A stretch of DNA of 64,000 bases from Gammaproteobacteria bacterium (GTDB lineage Bacteria > Pseudomonadota > Gammaproteobacteria > Xanthomonadales > SZUA-36), in contig JAJFLB010000026.1 of the NCBI GenBank assembly GCA_021772915.1, positions 79,279 through 143,278 on the forward strand. Direction: 5' to 3'. The notes under the pieces were generated by a model. That model ran no database searches. It saw only the letters and a list, made by a program, of their open reading frames with translations, and was not told where the DNA came from. Shown piece after piece: positions 17,764 through 28,277 of the stretch; position 1 is the first letter of the stretch, and each line of letters opens with the position of its first letter. A program made the translations under genes and the position numbers.

Positions 17764-20067
17764 ATGCTCAGTAAAGAACTGGAAGTCACCATCACCCAGG
17801 CCTACCAGGAAGCCCGTACCGCCCGGCATGAGTTCCTGACAGTTGAACACCTGCTGCTGGCTTTGCTGGATAATAGTTCGGCTTTGTCCATTCTCAGTGC
17901 CTGCGACACGGATTTCACCGCGCTGGAGGCTGAGTTACGTACGGCTTTGGCTGAGACCGTCCCGGTGCTGGAAGATACAGACAGCCGTGATGCACAGCCA
18001 ACCATTGGATTCACGCGCGTGCTGAAAAGGGCCTTGTACCATGTCCAGTCAGCAGGAAAACAGGAAGTTATCGGCTCCAATGTGCTGGTGGCCATCTTCA
18101 GTGAGAAAGACTCTTACGCCACCTATTTGTTGAATAAGTATGATGTCACCCGCCTTGACGTGGTGGAGTACATTTCCCATGGCATATCGCCGCGGGACCA
18201 CAATTCTGAGCAGGATGAAGACGGCAACCACAGAGAAACAATGGAGGAAGAGCCCGAGCCCAGGAAGTCGGCGCTTGATAGCTTTACCACCAACCTGAAT
18301 GAACGTGCCCGCGAGGGCAAGATCGATCCTCTGATTGGACGTGACAGCGAGGTCCAGCGCACCATCCAGGTGTTATGCCGACGCCGCAAAAACAATCCTC
18401 TTTTTGCCGGTGAGGCCGGTGTCGGGAAAACTGCCATGGCGGAAGGGCTGGCATTGAGAATTGTCGAAGGGCAGGTTCCCGCCGTACTCGAGAGCGCGAC
18501 CCTTTATGCCCTGGATCTGGGTGCCTTGTTGGCGGGCACCAAGTATCGTGGGGATTTTGAAAAGCGGCTTAAAGCGGTGATGGCAGAGTTACAGGAAATC
18601 GAAGGTGCCGTGCTGTTCATTGATGAAATTCATACCATTATCGGCGCTGGTGCCGCATCGGGTGGTGTCATGGATGCATCTAACCTGATCAAGCCCGTAC
18701 TGGCTTCCGGTGAACTTCGTTGTATTGGCTCGACCACCTTCCAGGAATTCCGGGGTGTGTTTGAGAAAGACCGGGCTCTTGCCCGTCGTTTTCAAAAAAT
18801 TGACATCGTCGAACCCAGCATTGTGGAAACCATTGAGATTCTGCGTGGCTTAAAGTCCCGCTTCGAAGATCACCACCAGGTCAAGTACACCGATGAAGCA
18901 CTGTGCGCTGCAGCAGAGCTGGCCGGCCGGCACATCAATGACCGGCATTTGCCCGACAAGGCCATCGATGTGATCGACGAGGCCGGGGCCAGGCAGCGCA
19001 TGCGTCCGGAAGCTGAACGTAAGCAACTCCTGGACGAACACGATATTGAAATCATCGTGGCCCACATGGCGCGTATTCCACCCAAACAGGTATCACGCTC
19101 AGACCGGGATGCACTGCGCAATCTGGAACGTGATCTGAAACTGACGGTTTTTGGACAGGATGAGGCCATCTCGGCACTGGCCACGGCGATCAAGATGTCC
19201 CGTTCAGGCCTGGGAGAAGAAGAGAAACCCATTGGTTCATTCCTGTTTGCAGGTCCAACCGGTGTCGGTAAGACCGAGGTCACCCGTCAGCTGTCACTGA
19301 TCATGGGGATCGAATTGATCCGTTTTGATATGTCGGAGTACATGGAGGCACATTCGGTATCCCGTCTGGTGGGTGCACCACCGGGTTATGTCGGTTTTGA
19401 CCAGGGCGGCCTGCTGACCGAGGCAGTGACCAGGAATCCGCATGCCGTACTTCTTCTGGATGAGATCGAAAAGGCGCACCCGGACGTCTACAACATACTG
19501 TTACAGATCATGGACCACGGGAAATTGACCGACACCAATGGTCGTGAAGCCGATTTTCGTAATGTCATCCTGGTGATGACCACCAATGCAGGTGCGCAGC
19601 AAAGCGCACGTCGCGCCATCGGTTTTTCGGGTCAGGATCATGTTTCAGATACCTCCGAGGCGATACGACGAACCTTTACACCTGAGTTTCGCAATCGTCT
19701 GGATGCGACTATTCAGTTCAAGGCGCTCGATTTCGCAATCGTATTGCAAATCGTTGACAAGTTTATCCTGGAGCTGGAAGCACAACTGGCTTTAAAGGAT
19801 GTGGGTATCTCCGTTTCCGTGCCGGCACGCGAGTGGTTGGCCGAGCAGGGGTTTGACCCGGAAATGGGTGCCCGGCCAATGCAACGCGTCATTCAGGGCC
19901 AGATCAAGCGCAAACTCGCCGATGATCTGTTGTTTGGTGACCTGGCAACAGGTGGGGAAGTGAATGTCACGCTGTCCAACAAGAACGGCCGTCAGTTGAA
20001 AATCCGAACGCGACCGCACAAGGAGACACAAAAGGCACTGCCTCCGGCAACGGAAAAAGAAAGCTGA
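17764..20067 (+). CDS. clpA: ATP-dependent Clp protease ATP-binding subunit ClpA
   Basis: This 767-residue AAA+ unfoldase feeds proteins to ClpP. The N-domain (1-~145) binds ClpS. The first AAA+ module has Walker [16 protein letters not shown] and Walker [11 protein letters not shown]; the second has [14 protein letters not shown] and [13 protein letters not shown]. The arginine-finger region EFRNRLD and the C-terminal D2 small domain ([14 protein letters not shown]) are present. ClpA differs from ClpB in lacking the long middle coiled coil, and none is present here. It is convergent with infA. Confidence 0.97.
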   Translation: MLSKELEVTITQAYQEARTARHEFLTVEHLLLALLDNSSALSILSACDTDFTALEAELRTALAETVPVLEDTDSRDAQPTIGFTRVLKRALYHVQSAGKQEVIGSNVLVAIFSEKDSYATYLLNKYDVTRLDVVEYISHGISPRDHNSEQDEDGNHRETMEEEPEPRKSALDSFTTNLNERAREGKIDPLIGRDSEVQRTIQVLCRRRKNNPLFAGEAGVGKTAMAEGLALRIVEGQVPAVLESATLYALDLGALLAGTKYRGDFEKRLKAVMAELQEIEGAVLFIDEIHTIIGAGAASGGVMDASNLIKPVLASGELRCIGSTTFQEFRGVFEKDRALARRFQKIDIVEPSIVETIEILRGLKSRFEDHHQVKYTDEALCAAAELAGRHINDRHLPDKAIDVIDEAGARQRMRPEAERKQLLDEHDIEIIVAHMARIPPKQVSRSDRDALRNLERDLKLTVFGQDEAISALATAIKMSRSGLGEEEKPIGSFLFAGPTGVGKTEVTRQLSLIMGIELIRFDMSEYMEAHSVSRLVGAPPGYVGFDQGGLLTEAVTRNPHAVLLLDEIEKAHPDVYNILLQIMDHGKLTDTNGREADFRNVILVMTTNAGAQQSARRAIGFSGQDHVSDTSEAIRRTFTPEFRNRLDATIQFKALDFAIVLQIVDKFILELEAQLALKDVGISVSVPAREWLAEQGFDPEMGARPMQRVIQGQIKRKLADDLLFGDLATGGEVNVTLSNKNGRQLKIRTRPHKETQKALPPATEKES

Positions 20068-20104
20068 GCTGGAATTTTGTTCGTGGCCTGGTGCGACCGG
20101 GTGA

Positions 20105-20323
20105 CTACTTCATTCGGTAGGTAATACGTCCCTTGGACAAATCATACGGAGTCAATTCAACCTTGACCATATCACCGGTGAGAATCCGGATATAGTGTTT
20201 TCGCATGCGACCGGAGATGTGTGCAGTCACCACGTGGCCGTTTTCGAGCTCGACTTTGAAGAGCGTATTGGGCAGGGTTTCGAGAACCGTACCTTCCATC
20301 TCAATTACATCTTCTTTCGCCAT
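20105..20323 (-). CDS. infA: Translation initiation factor IF-1
   Basis: This 72-residue OB-fold protein occupies the ribosomal A site during initiation. The sequence is canonical along its length: [38 protein letters not shown] and [20 protein letters not shown]. It is convergent with clpA and divergent from the tRNA genes, a frequent arrangement in gammaproteobacteria. Confidence 0.97.
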   Translation of the reverse strand: MAKEDVIEMEGTVLETLPNTLFKVELENGHVVTAHISGRMRKHYIRILTGDMVKVELTPYDLSKGRITYRMK

Positions 20324-20373
20324 GTGTCCTCACGTCTTGTTCAGGTGGCGGTATTGTGCCACTCGTCCCACGG

Positions 20374-20401
20374 TTGACACAACAACTGATTTGCTTACAA
20401 T
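20374..20401 (+). promoter_or_regulatory. Sigma-70 type promoter of the tRNA pair
   Basis: A perfect -35 hexamer TTGACA (20374-20379) and a -10 TACAAT (20396-20401) are separated by 16 nt, placing the start about 7 nt before the tRNA-Gly gene. This is a strong core promoter, as expected for tRNA genes. Confidence 0.75.
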
Positions 20402-20414
20402 ACGCCACCTTGAT

Positions 20415-20490
<76 letters not shown>

Positions 20491-20504
20491 GGTTTTATCC
20501 CCGA

Positions 20505-20578
20505 GGCCAGGTGGCAGAGTGGTTATGCTGCGGCCTGCAAAGCCGTCTACGCCGGTTCGATTCCGACCCTGGCCTCCA
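20505..20578 (+). tRNA. tRNA-Cys (GCA)
   Basis: This 74-nt tRNA starts 14 nt after tRNA-Gly and is probably cotranscribed. It has acceptor stem GGCCAGG/CCTGGCC, anticodon loop CTGCAAA (anticodon GCA), T-loop GTTCGATTC and encoded CCA. Confidence 0.97.
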
Positions 20579-20591
20579 GTTACTCAAGCGA

Positions 20592-20617
20592 GACGAATCA
20601 GGATCAACCTGATCGTC
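20592..20617. terminator. Hairpin after the tRNA genes
   Basis: The stem GACG-ATCAGG pairs with CCTGAT-CGTC, with one bulged A and a 5-nt loop. No run of T follows on the plus strand, so it may end the tRNA transcript with help from Rho, or serve the convergent DUF11 gene. Confidence 0.35.
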
Positions 20618-20635
20618 CCCCTGTTCCCACTTTAC

Positions 20636-23600
20636 TCACCTAGGGTGACGACGACCCCATTGCCGGCTCTGGAAGAGCCGTAGACACCCAAGAAGCAACA
20701 GCACACTGGTCAGTAGCACCATACTCCAATCGGTCATTGACGGGATTGGGGCCGCAACTCCCGTTACCAGTAGGCTGCTGATTGCCTTACCGCTGTTACC
20801 CAGCGGCGAGGTAAGGTCACCGCTGGTGTTGACGTGGGTGCCGGGTAGGGTGGAGGTGACAGCCACGTCGATCTTGCAGCTGGCCGAGGCGGCGACAGTT
20901 CCACCCGCCAAAGTAATGACATTGGTCCCCCCGGTTGCCGTCAAGGTGCCACCACAGGTATTGCTAACCACGGGTGGGGCGACCACGGTAACTGCCCCCG
21001 GCATGGTGTCGGTGAAAGCCAGCGGGGTAGCGGCCACGGTACTGCCGGTATTGTCGATGGTGAAGGTCAGCGTGCTGGTTGCCCCTTCGACAATGGCATT
21101 AGGTGCAAAGAGCTTGCTGAAAGGCGGCGCCGAGTTGACAGTCAGGGTGTCAGTCGCCGTGCTGCTCGTCCCCAGGGACGAGGTTAGGCTGCCACTGACA
21201 TTGAGATGCGCACCAATGGTGTTACTGGTTACATCAACCCCAACCGTGCAGGCGGCTGAAGCGGCGACACTGCCACCGGTATAGGTGATCGTACCGCCAG
21301 CGGCCACGGCGGTCAGTGTGCCGCCTGTACATGTCGTAGAGGCATTCGGTGTACCGGCAACTACAACCCCCGCTGGAAGGCTGTCTGTGAAGTCAAGGGC
21401 TGTTGCGGTAACTGTGCTGCCGGTATTGTCGATGGTGAAGGTCAGCGTGCTGGTCGCACCGGGAACGATGGTATCAGACGCGAAGACCTTGGCAAATGCC
21501 GGTGGTGGTGGCGGAACGCCAGGTCCGCCCTGGTCAACTATGGTGCCATTCGCAGTCAGGTCGTCGTCCCCCAGACCACCATCGGTGACGCTGAAAGTGA
21601 CCGTGCTGCCGGTCACCGTCGCGGGTATTTTATACCAGTGCGGGGTCGCGTTGGCCGCGGTGGGGCCGTATTTCCAATACTCCGTAGTGGCATCAGGTGG
21701 TGTTGGCAGCGTAAACGTAAACGCGGCCGTAAAGCCCGGTGTACAGCCCGCAATGACAAAGCTCGCCAGGCCGTGCGGGAAGGTAAAGCCAGCCGGCGCG
21801 CTGCTGGCAGGTGGTGACTTGGCGTGGCCCTCAAGTGGAATATAGTCAAAGACGGTGTAACCACAACTTGTGCCTCCGCCCGTGAAGGTCAGTGTGGCAC
21901 TCCCGCTGCCACTGCCGGTCGTGCCCGTGAAAGTCTTTGCAGGCAACACGGTAAGCGAGGCGGTAGCTGGACCAGTGACCGGCACACCAACTTCCTTAAG
22001 CGCGCTTGTTGTATTGGAATAGGTCCCCTGCGAACCTATTCCGGGTACCTGGAGCGTGACATCAAAAGTACAGGTGGCACCGGCCAGGAGGTTGCCGCCC
22101 GTGAGTAATATGACAGAGCCGGCCACTGAGAAAACAGATCCTGTGCCGCAGACATCGTTCTTGGGCAGACCGATCGGGATCAGACCCCCAACCACGGTGG
22201 CCAGATCGTCGGTGAAACCAAGCGTGGTCAAGGGGGTTGTTGAGGCCGAGTTGTCGATGGTGAAACTGAGCTTCACTGTGGTGCCCGCGACCGCGTCAGC
22301 GGCAAAGGACTTGGTGAACTTCACCACATCAACCCGCAGGTCGCCAGACGCCGGGGTTCCCTTGACAGCAAGGCCACCCACTGTGCCGCTCACAGCGGTG
22401 GTGGTGTTGGTATAAGTGCCTTTCGCTGCTGCTCCCGGCACTGTTACCGAGACATCAAAGGTACAGGAATCTCCAGCCGAACCGGTCGCCGCCAGGCTGC
22501 CGCCAGAGAAGCTAAGGTTGGGAGCTAAGGTGCCACCGCAGACTGCTTTTGGCACACCGGTGGCTGTCAGACCTGCGAGGGCAGGAGCCAGGCTTGTTGT
22601 CAGGTCGTCGTCAAAGGCAATAGCCGAGGCCGCACCGGTAGCCAGATTGGTGAGTGTGAAACGCAGGTTGGCGGTACCACCTGGGGCGACCGGGTTGTTG
22701 GTAAATGCCTTGGTCAGCTGCAGGAGAGTTGAATTGACAATCAGGCCGTCACTGGCGGAAGCACCGGTGCCCAGGCTGGAAGTTACGCTGTCGGTCGTAT
22801 TGACATGGGTGCCATCCGGGGCCGCAACCGGAACCAGAAGGCTGACGTCGAAAAAGCACGACGTGCCAGCAGCTACACTGCCGCCTGCGAAGATCAGATT
22901 GGTATCCAAAACAGAACCGGTGAGGGTGCCGCTACAAACGCTGAGTGGCAGACCGGTGGCCTTCAAACCCGGTAGAGCGCCCACGATGTTGGGTGGTATA
23001 GCGGCCGAGCCGCCCAGGTTATCCGTGAAGGAAATGCTGGTGGCGGTGACTGCAGTCTGATTATTGAGCGTAAAACGCAGGTTCGCTATGCCACCGGCGA
23101 TGACCGGATCGTCAGTAAATTCCTTGGTGAGTGTCAGGGTTGCAATCTGGAGGTCGTCTGACGCTTTGTTGCCGGTCGCTGTCACGCCGCTTACCGTAGC
23201 GCTGACAGCGCTGGTGGTATTGGTGTGGCTTCCCGGGGTGGCTCCGGCAGGCACGTTAAGGGTAACGCTGAATGTACATACCTGGCCGGGTGTTAGTGTG
23301 GCCCCGGAAAAGGTTAGTGAAGTCGTGCCACTCAGGGTGCCGTTACCAGTGCCACAGACGTCGTTAAGTGGTAAACCGGTTGCTGCCAGGCCTGCAATCG
23401 TCGGCACCAGGGTCGTCAGGTCGTCGGTAAAACCAACGGCCGTAGCATTACCCGCTGCGGTGGATGCATGGGTTAGTGTGAACTTGAGGGTGACGCTGCT
23501 GCTGGGATCAACCGGGTCGTTGGTGAACTCCTTGGCGAGGGTCGGTGGTGCCACTACCACCAGGTCATCACTGGCGGGGGACCCGCTGCGTGTGCTGCCG

Positions 23601-25228
23601 TCGACGGTGGCGGTAATTTCCTCGGTGGTGTTGATGTGGGTGCCGGCTGCGAGTCCCGCCGGGATGGTCAATGTAACATCGAAGGTACAAGTTGAGCCGG
23701 CTCCGGGTGCTGCGGTCAGGGTGCCACCAGTCAGCCGCAGGCCCTCACGATCGGTACCCATACTCACCTTGGACAGGGTTCCACCGCAAACCGGATTGGC
23801 AGGCAGGGCCACCGTAACCGGGAAGGGCAGGAAACCAAGCGTTGATCCGCCGCCACCCAGGGTGGATTTGGTTAACTCGTCATCAAATGCAATAGCCGTG
23901 GCGGCCGAGGTCATGCTGGTGTTTTCGATGGTGAAGCGCAGGGTGACCGTGTCACCGGTTCCTACCGGGTCACCGACGAAAAGCTTGGTCAATTTGGGTG
24001 CGGTAGTGACGACTAGCACATCCGTAGCGGTGTTGCCGGTAACCCCGGTGCCGTCAATAGTGGCCGTAATCGCAGTCGTGGTGTTGGTGTGACTGCCAAG
24101 GGTGGCCCCTCCTGGCACCGTCAGCGTGACGTTAAAGTTGCAGGAAGCGCCGCCTGCCAGGCTGCCACCGGCAAAGCTCAGCGTTGTCGTACCGCTGAGG
24201 GTCCCCCCACAAACCGTCGCCGGCAGTCCGGTCGCGCTGAGACCCGCTGGCAAGGGGTCAGTAAAGGCGATGGCGGTCGCGGTGTTGATCCGGTCTGGGT
24301 TCTGGATGGAAAACTTGAGGGTTACCGTGCCACCCGGTGCAACCGGGTCGTCGGTAAAGGATTTGACCAGGAAGTTAACCGGGACATTGAGCGCGGCGGT
24401 AGCAAAACCACCGGCGAGGGGCGTACTGTTGGTATTGCGCTCCAGGATGCCTGTTGTGTTGACAAAAACACCCGTGATTGTTGTGGTGACGTCAACGGAA
24501 ATGGTACAAGTCGTCGATCCTGCACCTGCTGCCAGAGAAGCACCCGCAAGAGAAATTGTGCTTGCCCCGGAAACGGCTGTAAGGGCGCCGTTACAGGTAT
24601 TGGCAGCATTGGCTGGCGTGGCGATGATCATTCCTGTGGGTAGAAAGTCAGCGAACCCCATGGATGACATCGCAGATTCGTCCTTGTTGGTGATTGTCAG
24701 CGTGAGTTTGCTGGTTCCGCCCAGGGGGATGGTCGCTGGTGCAAAACTCTTGGCGAACCCGGGTCTGCTGTTACTCACCGTGAGGGTTGCAGTTGCCGTG
24801 CCGCTGGTACCCAAACTGGATGTCAGAGTGCCACTGGTATTCGTCGCTGTCGCGGTACCTACTACGTTTACACTAACCGTGCAGGTTGCAGGGCTGGCGG
24901 GGAGTCGGCCGTCTGCCATGGTTATCGTGGTACCACCGTCCGCTGCGGTGACCCTGGCGTCGACACAGTCTGTGACGGCACTTGCCGGTGTGGCAAGGGT
25001 TATTCCCGCCGGCAGCACGTCGGTAAAAGCCAGGTCACTGGCGGGGGTGTTGCTTCCGGTGATGGTAAATGTCAGTTTGCTGGCGCTGCCCGGTCCAATG
25101 GTGCTGGGACTGAACACTTTACCGAAGCCCATTCCATTTGCCAAAGCCAATCCGGGCAGTGCAAGTGCCAGCAAGACCATGGCTAAATAGTGTGTGAGAA
25201 TTTGAAACCTGACAATCTTGTTATTCAT
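20636..25228 (-). CDS. Giant DUF11-repeat surface protein with choice-of-anchor domain and IPTL-CTERM-like tail
   Basis: The start is ATG 25228, where a signal peptide begins (MNNKIVRFQILTHYLAMVLL...GLALANG); the long upstream extension is not plausible. The ~1530-residue product has ten DUF11-like units. Each opens with an F-(A/T)-K-x-F-x-x-(D/A)-x-(I/V) strand such as GFGKVFSPSTI or LTKEFTNDPV, followed by LTFTI, FTD.LP.G and a closing HxNT(S/T) segment. Between units 8 and 9 lies a different ~150-residue domain with YWKYGPTAANATPHWYKIP and DGGLGDDDLTANGTIVDQGG, resembling a choice-of-anchor domain. The C-terminus (PIPSMTDWSMVLLTSVLLLL, then R-rich end) is a variant IPTL-CTERM sorting signal, normally processed by an exosortase. 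It probably forms a long stalk on the cell surface. Confidence 0.82.
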   Translation of the reverse strand: MNNKIVRFQILTHYLAMVLLALALPGLALANGMGFGKVFSPSTIGPGSASKLTFTITGSNTPASDLAFTDVLPAGITLATPASAVTDCVDARVTAADGGTTITMADGRLPASPATCTVSVNVVGTATATNTSGTLTSSLGTSGTATATLTVSNSRPGFAKSFAPATIPLGGTSKLTLTITNKDESAMSSMGFADFLPTGMIIATPANAANTCNGALTAVSGASTISLAGASLAAGAGSTTCTISVDVTTTITGVFVNTTGILERNTNSTPLAGGFATAALNVPVNFLVKSFTDDPVAPGGTVTLKFSIQNPDRINTATAIAFTDPLPAGLSATGLPATVCGGTLSGTTTLSFAGGSLAGGASCNFNVTLTVPGGATLGSHTNTTTAITATIDGTGVTGNTATDVLVVTTAPKLTKLFVGDPVGTGDTVTLRFTIENTSMTSAATAIAFDDELTKSTLGGGGSTLGFLPFPVTVALPANPVCGGTLSKVSMGTDREGLRLTGGTLTAAPGAGSTCTFDVTLTIPAGLAAGTHINTTEEITATVDGSTRSGSPASDDLVVVAPPTLAKEFTNDPVDPSSSVTLKFTLTHASTAAGNATAVGFTDDLTTLVPTIAGLAATGLPLNDVCGTGNGTLSGTTSLTFSGATLTPGQVCTFSVTLNVPAGATPGSHTNTTSAVSATVSGVTATGNKASDDLQIATLTLTKEFTDDPVIAGGIANLRFTLNNQTAVTATSISFTDNLGGSAAIPPNIVGALPGLKATGLPLSVCSGTLTGSVLDTNLIFAGGSVAAGTSCFFDVSLLVPVAAPDGTHVNTTDSVTSSLGTGASASDGLIVNSTLLQLTKAFTNNPVAPGGTANLRFTLTNLATGAASAIAFDDDLTTSLAPALAGLTATGVPKAVCGGTLAPNLSFSGGSLAATGSAGDSCTFDVSVTVPGAAAKGTYTNTTTAVSGTVGGLAVKGTPASGDLRVDVVKFTKSFAADAVAGTTVKLSFTIDNSASTTPLTTLGFTDDLATVVGGLIPIGLPKNDVCGTGSVFSVAGSVILLTGGNLLAGATCTFDVTLQVPGIGSQGTYSNTTSALKEVGVPVTGPATASLTVLPAKTFTGTTGSGSGSATLTFTGGGTSCGYTVFDYIPLEGHAKSPPASSAPAGFTFPHGLASFVIAGCTPGFTAAFTFTLPTPPDATTEYWKYGPTAANATPHWYKIPATVTGSTVTFSVTDGGLGDDDLTANGTIVDQGGPGVPPPPPAFAKVFASDTIVPGATSTLTFTIDNTGSTVTATALDFTDSLPAGVVVAGTPNASTTCTGGTLTAVAAGGTITYTGGSVAASAACTVGVDVTSNTIGAHLNVSGSLTSSLGTSSTATDTLTVNSAPPFSKLFAPNAIVEGATSTLTFTIDNTGSTVAATPLAFTDTMPGAVTVVAPPVVSNTCGGTLTATGGTNVITLAGGTVAASASCKIDVAVTSTLPGTHVNTSGDLTSPLGNSGKAISSLLVTGVAAPIPSMTDWSMVLLTSVLLLLGCLRLFQSRQWGRRHPR

Positions 25229-25536
25229 ACATCGTAACCTGTTGAGTTCAACCGATTGGCGAAGCCGCAGTGTACCTTGATCAGCACCACGGTTGCAGAC
25301 TTTGACTGCTTGCCAACTTGTTCGATTACCGGTGGTGTACGCGCCCCCGCGTTCCCTGCTAACCTTAATCATAGCAAAACCATCGAAACCACTCCAACGT
25401 ATAGTTGATTTATCTCCTATGTCTTCAATCATCAAGCTGACTCCAGGAACGGCGCATGTAATACTCAACGCAGGAACCTTATTGACGCCAGAGGTTCAAA
25501 CTGAACTTGCCGGTTCCATGATTGACAGTTAATAGG
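25229..25536. other. Divergent intergenic region between the DUF11 protein and the lipoprotein genes
   Basis: No convincing gene is present. On the minus strand, TTGGAG (25392-25397) and TATGAT (25368-25373) are spaced by 18 nt and could drive the DUF11 gene with a ~135-nt leader. No clear plus-strand promoter stands out. Confidence 0.35.
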
Positions 25537-27510
25537 GTGCACTCAATTTCCGATTATTCACAACGCATGTTAGCGCTCATCCTGATACTGGCCTTCAGTT
25601 TTGTTGTCAGTGGTTGTGCAGGCACGGCTCAAGGTGTCGACACGTCCGTCTATTCTCGTCTGAAAGCAGATGAGGTTTTGGAGCAAGCACCTTCCGGCTC
25701 GTCCGCCATGGTGATTATTCGTTATCCGGCCATGATCCATGCCGATGCGGAAAACCTGTATGTGAGCTCTTTTGCAATTAATGCGATAGGTGGTGAGGTT
25801 CCGTACGCCGAGTACAGCAAACCACAGACATCGAGAGTCGCGCAATCCGTCATTGAGAAATCCAGTTACTACGCGATGTCACTTTACAATGAACTGAAGA
25901 AAATTCTTCCCAAGGACTCTGTATTACTTTCACCGCATATCGTGGTCTGGGACAAAGAGAGAAATCTGCACAGTCGTCCAATTCTCGCCACGGAACAGAT
26001 ACCCAGTGTATTAACCGTAGATTTCAATATTTATTCCTACCCGGATGTTAACAAGTTAATGGATGCGCCCCCGGTCACTTTTGGAGACCTGGTGACACCA
26101 ATGATTGTCGTCAAGAGCAATCGCTGGATCCAGCCGGCCCTGAACGGTCTGTTGATTTCCAGTCGCCCCTTGATCAGCTCGGCCTGGCGCCAGACTCAAA
26201 ACGAAACTGAAAAAGCCCTTGCGATGCGGCTAGAGGATGTCATCCGGTATCAGCCTCCCTCACTGGATTTCATTGCTTTTTTGCGTGAGAGAAATGAGCA
26301 AAACACCACCTTGCCACTCAAGACCAACGGCAAAGGCAACGGAATTAAAGCTGCCATTGAACCCTATTCAGTGGAAAAGATACAGATGAGCGGTGCTGCC
26401 ATCACCAGGCTTCCGGAAGACTTCTCTGCAGATCCGTTCGTACCGGGTTTCGTGCGCGGAGCGAGTACACGCATAGTTGAAGTTCTGAACTCTATTGATC
26501 ACAACCGGGCGACATTTTTTGCACGACAAATTGCCTTGAATCGTTTTGATACCGAGTTGGCAAAGGTATTCTTTATCCAATCAACAGACGAGAGTATTCG
26601 GGCGCGCATGTTGCTGGCCGATGCCCTGATTGGCGCAGAGCGCGAGTTTCTCGCCGCCCAGTCTGAGAGCATTTATGCCGGGACTTACACCGGCAACTAT
26701 GGCTTGAAGATGCGCAGGATCATTGCGGCTGAGTATCATATGCTTGAAGAGCGACGACAACTGGCCAGAACTCAGAATGTAACGACTGCCGTCGCGGTGA
26801 TTGGTCTGGCAGGTGCCGTCTACGGGGCGGCGGTGGCATCAACTGCGGCGAGTACCGCTGCTGTGGCAGCAGCCTCGGCAGGGGCTCTTACCGGATCCGT
26901 CTGGGCGATGCACAATGCCAGGGACATCAGGGCTGAATCCGGGGAAGTCAGCAGGTATTTTCTCGCCCGCATGGCGCCGGCTTTTGACCGGCAAATGTCT
27001 GTGCAAATGGAGTGGCTGGAGTCAAAGGAACTCATAACCGCACGTGGGTTCGCAGAATTCAGAAACAAAACGCTGAGCTTGTATCAGTCGCGAGTTAGAT
27101 CCATGAGTATCAACGCCGAGCCGCAATGCCGGTTTACCCATCCGGATTTTGTGCAGGATGGACGTTGGTTTGGTGTCTGTGCCAATAACCGGGCTTCCGG
27201 CAGAGGTTATGGGCTGATTGTTGCTGATAATGGTGACTCACTTGAGTTTATCGGTGATGCCGAGCAGGGTTTGGCCTCCGGCCAGGGCGGCATGATCATT
27301 CGGCGCGGCAGGCAAGTTGCCACGACCTATTACGAAGGTGGATTCAAGCAGGGCTTGCCCGATGGGGTTGTACGCATTCAAAAAACCGGGGCGCCCACAC
27401 GCGTGAGGAAATTCAGCAACGGAGCTGATGTTGGCAAAGGCAATCCGGACGGACTGCGGCGACTTGAATTTGCCACCAGTACACCAGCGCAAAATTTGTC
27501 CATCCAATGA
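25537..27510 (+). CDS. Large lipoprotein with glycine zipper-like and MORN-like segments, function unknown
   Basis: I choose GTG 25537; TTG 25522 and ATG 25567 are alternatives. The signal sequence MLALILILAFSFVVSGCAG has lipobox VSGC. The ~657-residue protein has no family I can name. Residues ~415-455 are strongly hydrophobic and Ala/Gly-rich (VAVIGLAGAVYGAAVAST and SAGALTGSVWA), like a glycine-zipper or membrane-inserting helix pair. The last ~120 residues (GRGYGLIVADNGDSLEFIG, ASGQGGMIIRRGRQ, YEGGFKQGLPDGVVRI) look like MORN-type strands, often involved in membrane or protein contact. The next gene overlaps its stop (ATGA at 27507-27510), so the two products probably work together in the periplasm. 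It may belong to the kinase/CHAT locus that follows, but it is on the other strand. Confidence 0.65.
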   Translation: MHSISDYSQRMLALILILAFSFVVSGCAGTAQGVDTSVYSRLKADEVLEQAPSGSSAMVIIRYPAMIHADAENLYVSSFAINAIGGEVPYAEYSKPQTSRVAQSVIEKSSYYAMSLYNELKKILPKDSVLLSPHIVVWDKERNLHSRPILATEQIPSVLTVDFNIYSYPDVNKLMDAPPVTFGDLVTPMIVVKSNRWIQPALNGLLISSRPLISSAWRQTQNETEKALAMRLEDVIRYQPPSLDFIAFLRERNEQNTTLPLKTNGKGNGIKAAIEPYSVEKIQMSGAAITRLPEDFSADPFVPGFVRGASTRIVEVLNSIDHNRATFFARQIALNRFDTELAKVFFIQSTDESIRARMLLADALIGAEREFLAAQSESIYAGTYTGNYGLKMRRIIAAEYHMLEERRQLARTQNVTTAVAVIGLAGAVYGAAVASTAASTAAVAAASAGALTGSVWAMHNARDIRAESGEVSRYFLARMAPAFDRQMSVQMEWLESKELITARGFAEFRNKTLSLYQSRVRSMSINAEPQCRFTHPDFVQDGRWFGVCANNRASGRGYGLIVADNGDSLEFIGDAEQGLASGQGGMIIRRGRQVATTYYEGGFKQGLPDGVVRIQKTGAPTRVRKFSNGADVGKGNPDGLRRLEFATSTPAQNLSIQ

Positions 27511-28268
27511 ATTACAAACTTATTCTTGTGGGTCTTGTTTTTAGCACTTTCTTGAAGGCAAGCGGCGATACCCAAATGGAAACGTTCGACAGTCTTCCAC
27601 CGGGTGAACAATACCGTCAACTTAGCCTCGTACTACTGATATCCGGAGACGCAAATCCGGGGCTGGTGGACACACTGCTGCCTTTTACCCGGGATAGTGC
27701 ACAGAGCAAATTTGATCCTGATGATTACAAGACGCCGCTGGCCCGCATTGTTGACCAACAGTCCATGCTTGCGGGTGCTGTATTTTTGTTGCAGTTTGCG
27801 CGAGATTCCCATGCTGAAATACTGTCAAAACTAGCTTCCCTCATCAGAGATAATCCTGTTTTGATCAGCATGTTGGACGTTCATGCAATGACTGAGGACG
27901 CCATCATTATTCGTAACGCCATAGCCGACAGTATCAGTTATGCAAACACCAGTGAAAATCCAAGCCTTACAGCGCAGGTGTTGGGCTATCGTACCCAAAC
28001 AATACATCTGCGAAACATGCTGGAATATGAGCTCTTCAGCGCAGAACTGAAAAAAATAACCCACGAGGCTATCCTTACCCTGGGTGGCAAGCTGGATGCT
28101 TACCAGCGTATGTTTGATGAAGAAGTGGACACAAAGGAACATACCCGGAATTTTGACGCGGCACAGTTTATTTTTAATCGTTCCGAGAAATTTGACGAAC
28201 ATGCGGGCAAGCTAACCGAGGAGATCATGCGAAGTGTGATTTTGTCCCAAAGCCAGCCTGATTCTTAA
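27507..28268 (+). CDS. Periplasmic helical protein coupled to the lipoprotein, function unknown
   Basis: This 253-residue protein has an N-terminal export signal MNYKLILVGLVFSTFLKASG. The rest is predicted to be mainly helical and charged, with no recognised motif; segments such as ARIVDQQSMLAGAVFLLQFA and QTIHLRNMLEYELFSAELKK suggest packed helices. Its start codon overlaps the stop of the preceding lipoprotein gene, so translation is coupled. It ends 10 nt from the convergent last gene of the kinase/VWA operon. Confidence 0.65.
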   Translation: MNYKLILVGLVFSTFLKASGDTQMETFDSLPPGEQYRQLSLVLLISGDANPGLVDTLLPFTRDSAQSKFDPDDYKTPLARIVDQQSMLAGAVFLLQFARDSHAEILSKLASLIRDNPVLISMLDVHAMTEDAIIIRNAIADSISYANTSENPSLTAQVLGYRTQTIHLRNMLEYELFSAELKKITHEAILTLGGKLDAYQRMFDEEVDTKEHTRNFDAAQFIFNRSEKFDEHAGKLTEEIMRSVILSQSQPDS

Positions 28269-28277
28269 AGATGATGG

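Noticed and set aside
22416..25190. Long plus-strand open frames opposite the DUF11 gene
   Set aside because: They are in antisense to a convincing repeat protein with signal peptide and sorting tail. Their Val/Ala/Pro-rich translations simply mirror the repetitive minus-strand codons.
25419..25532. 37-codon plus-strand open frame before the lipoprotein gene
   Set aside because: It has no ribosome site and overlaps the possible start of the lipoprotein gene; its composition is not distinctive.
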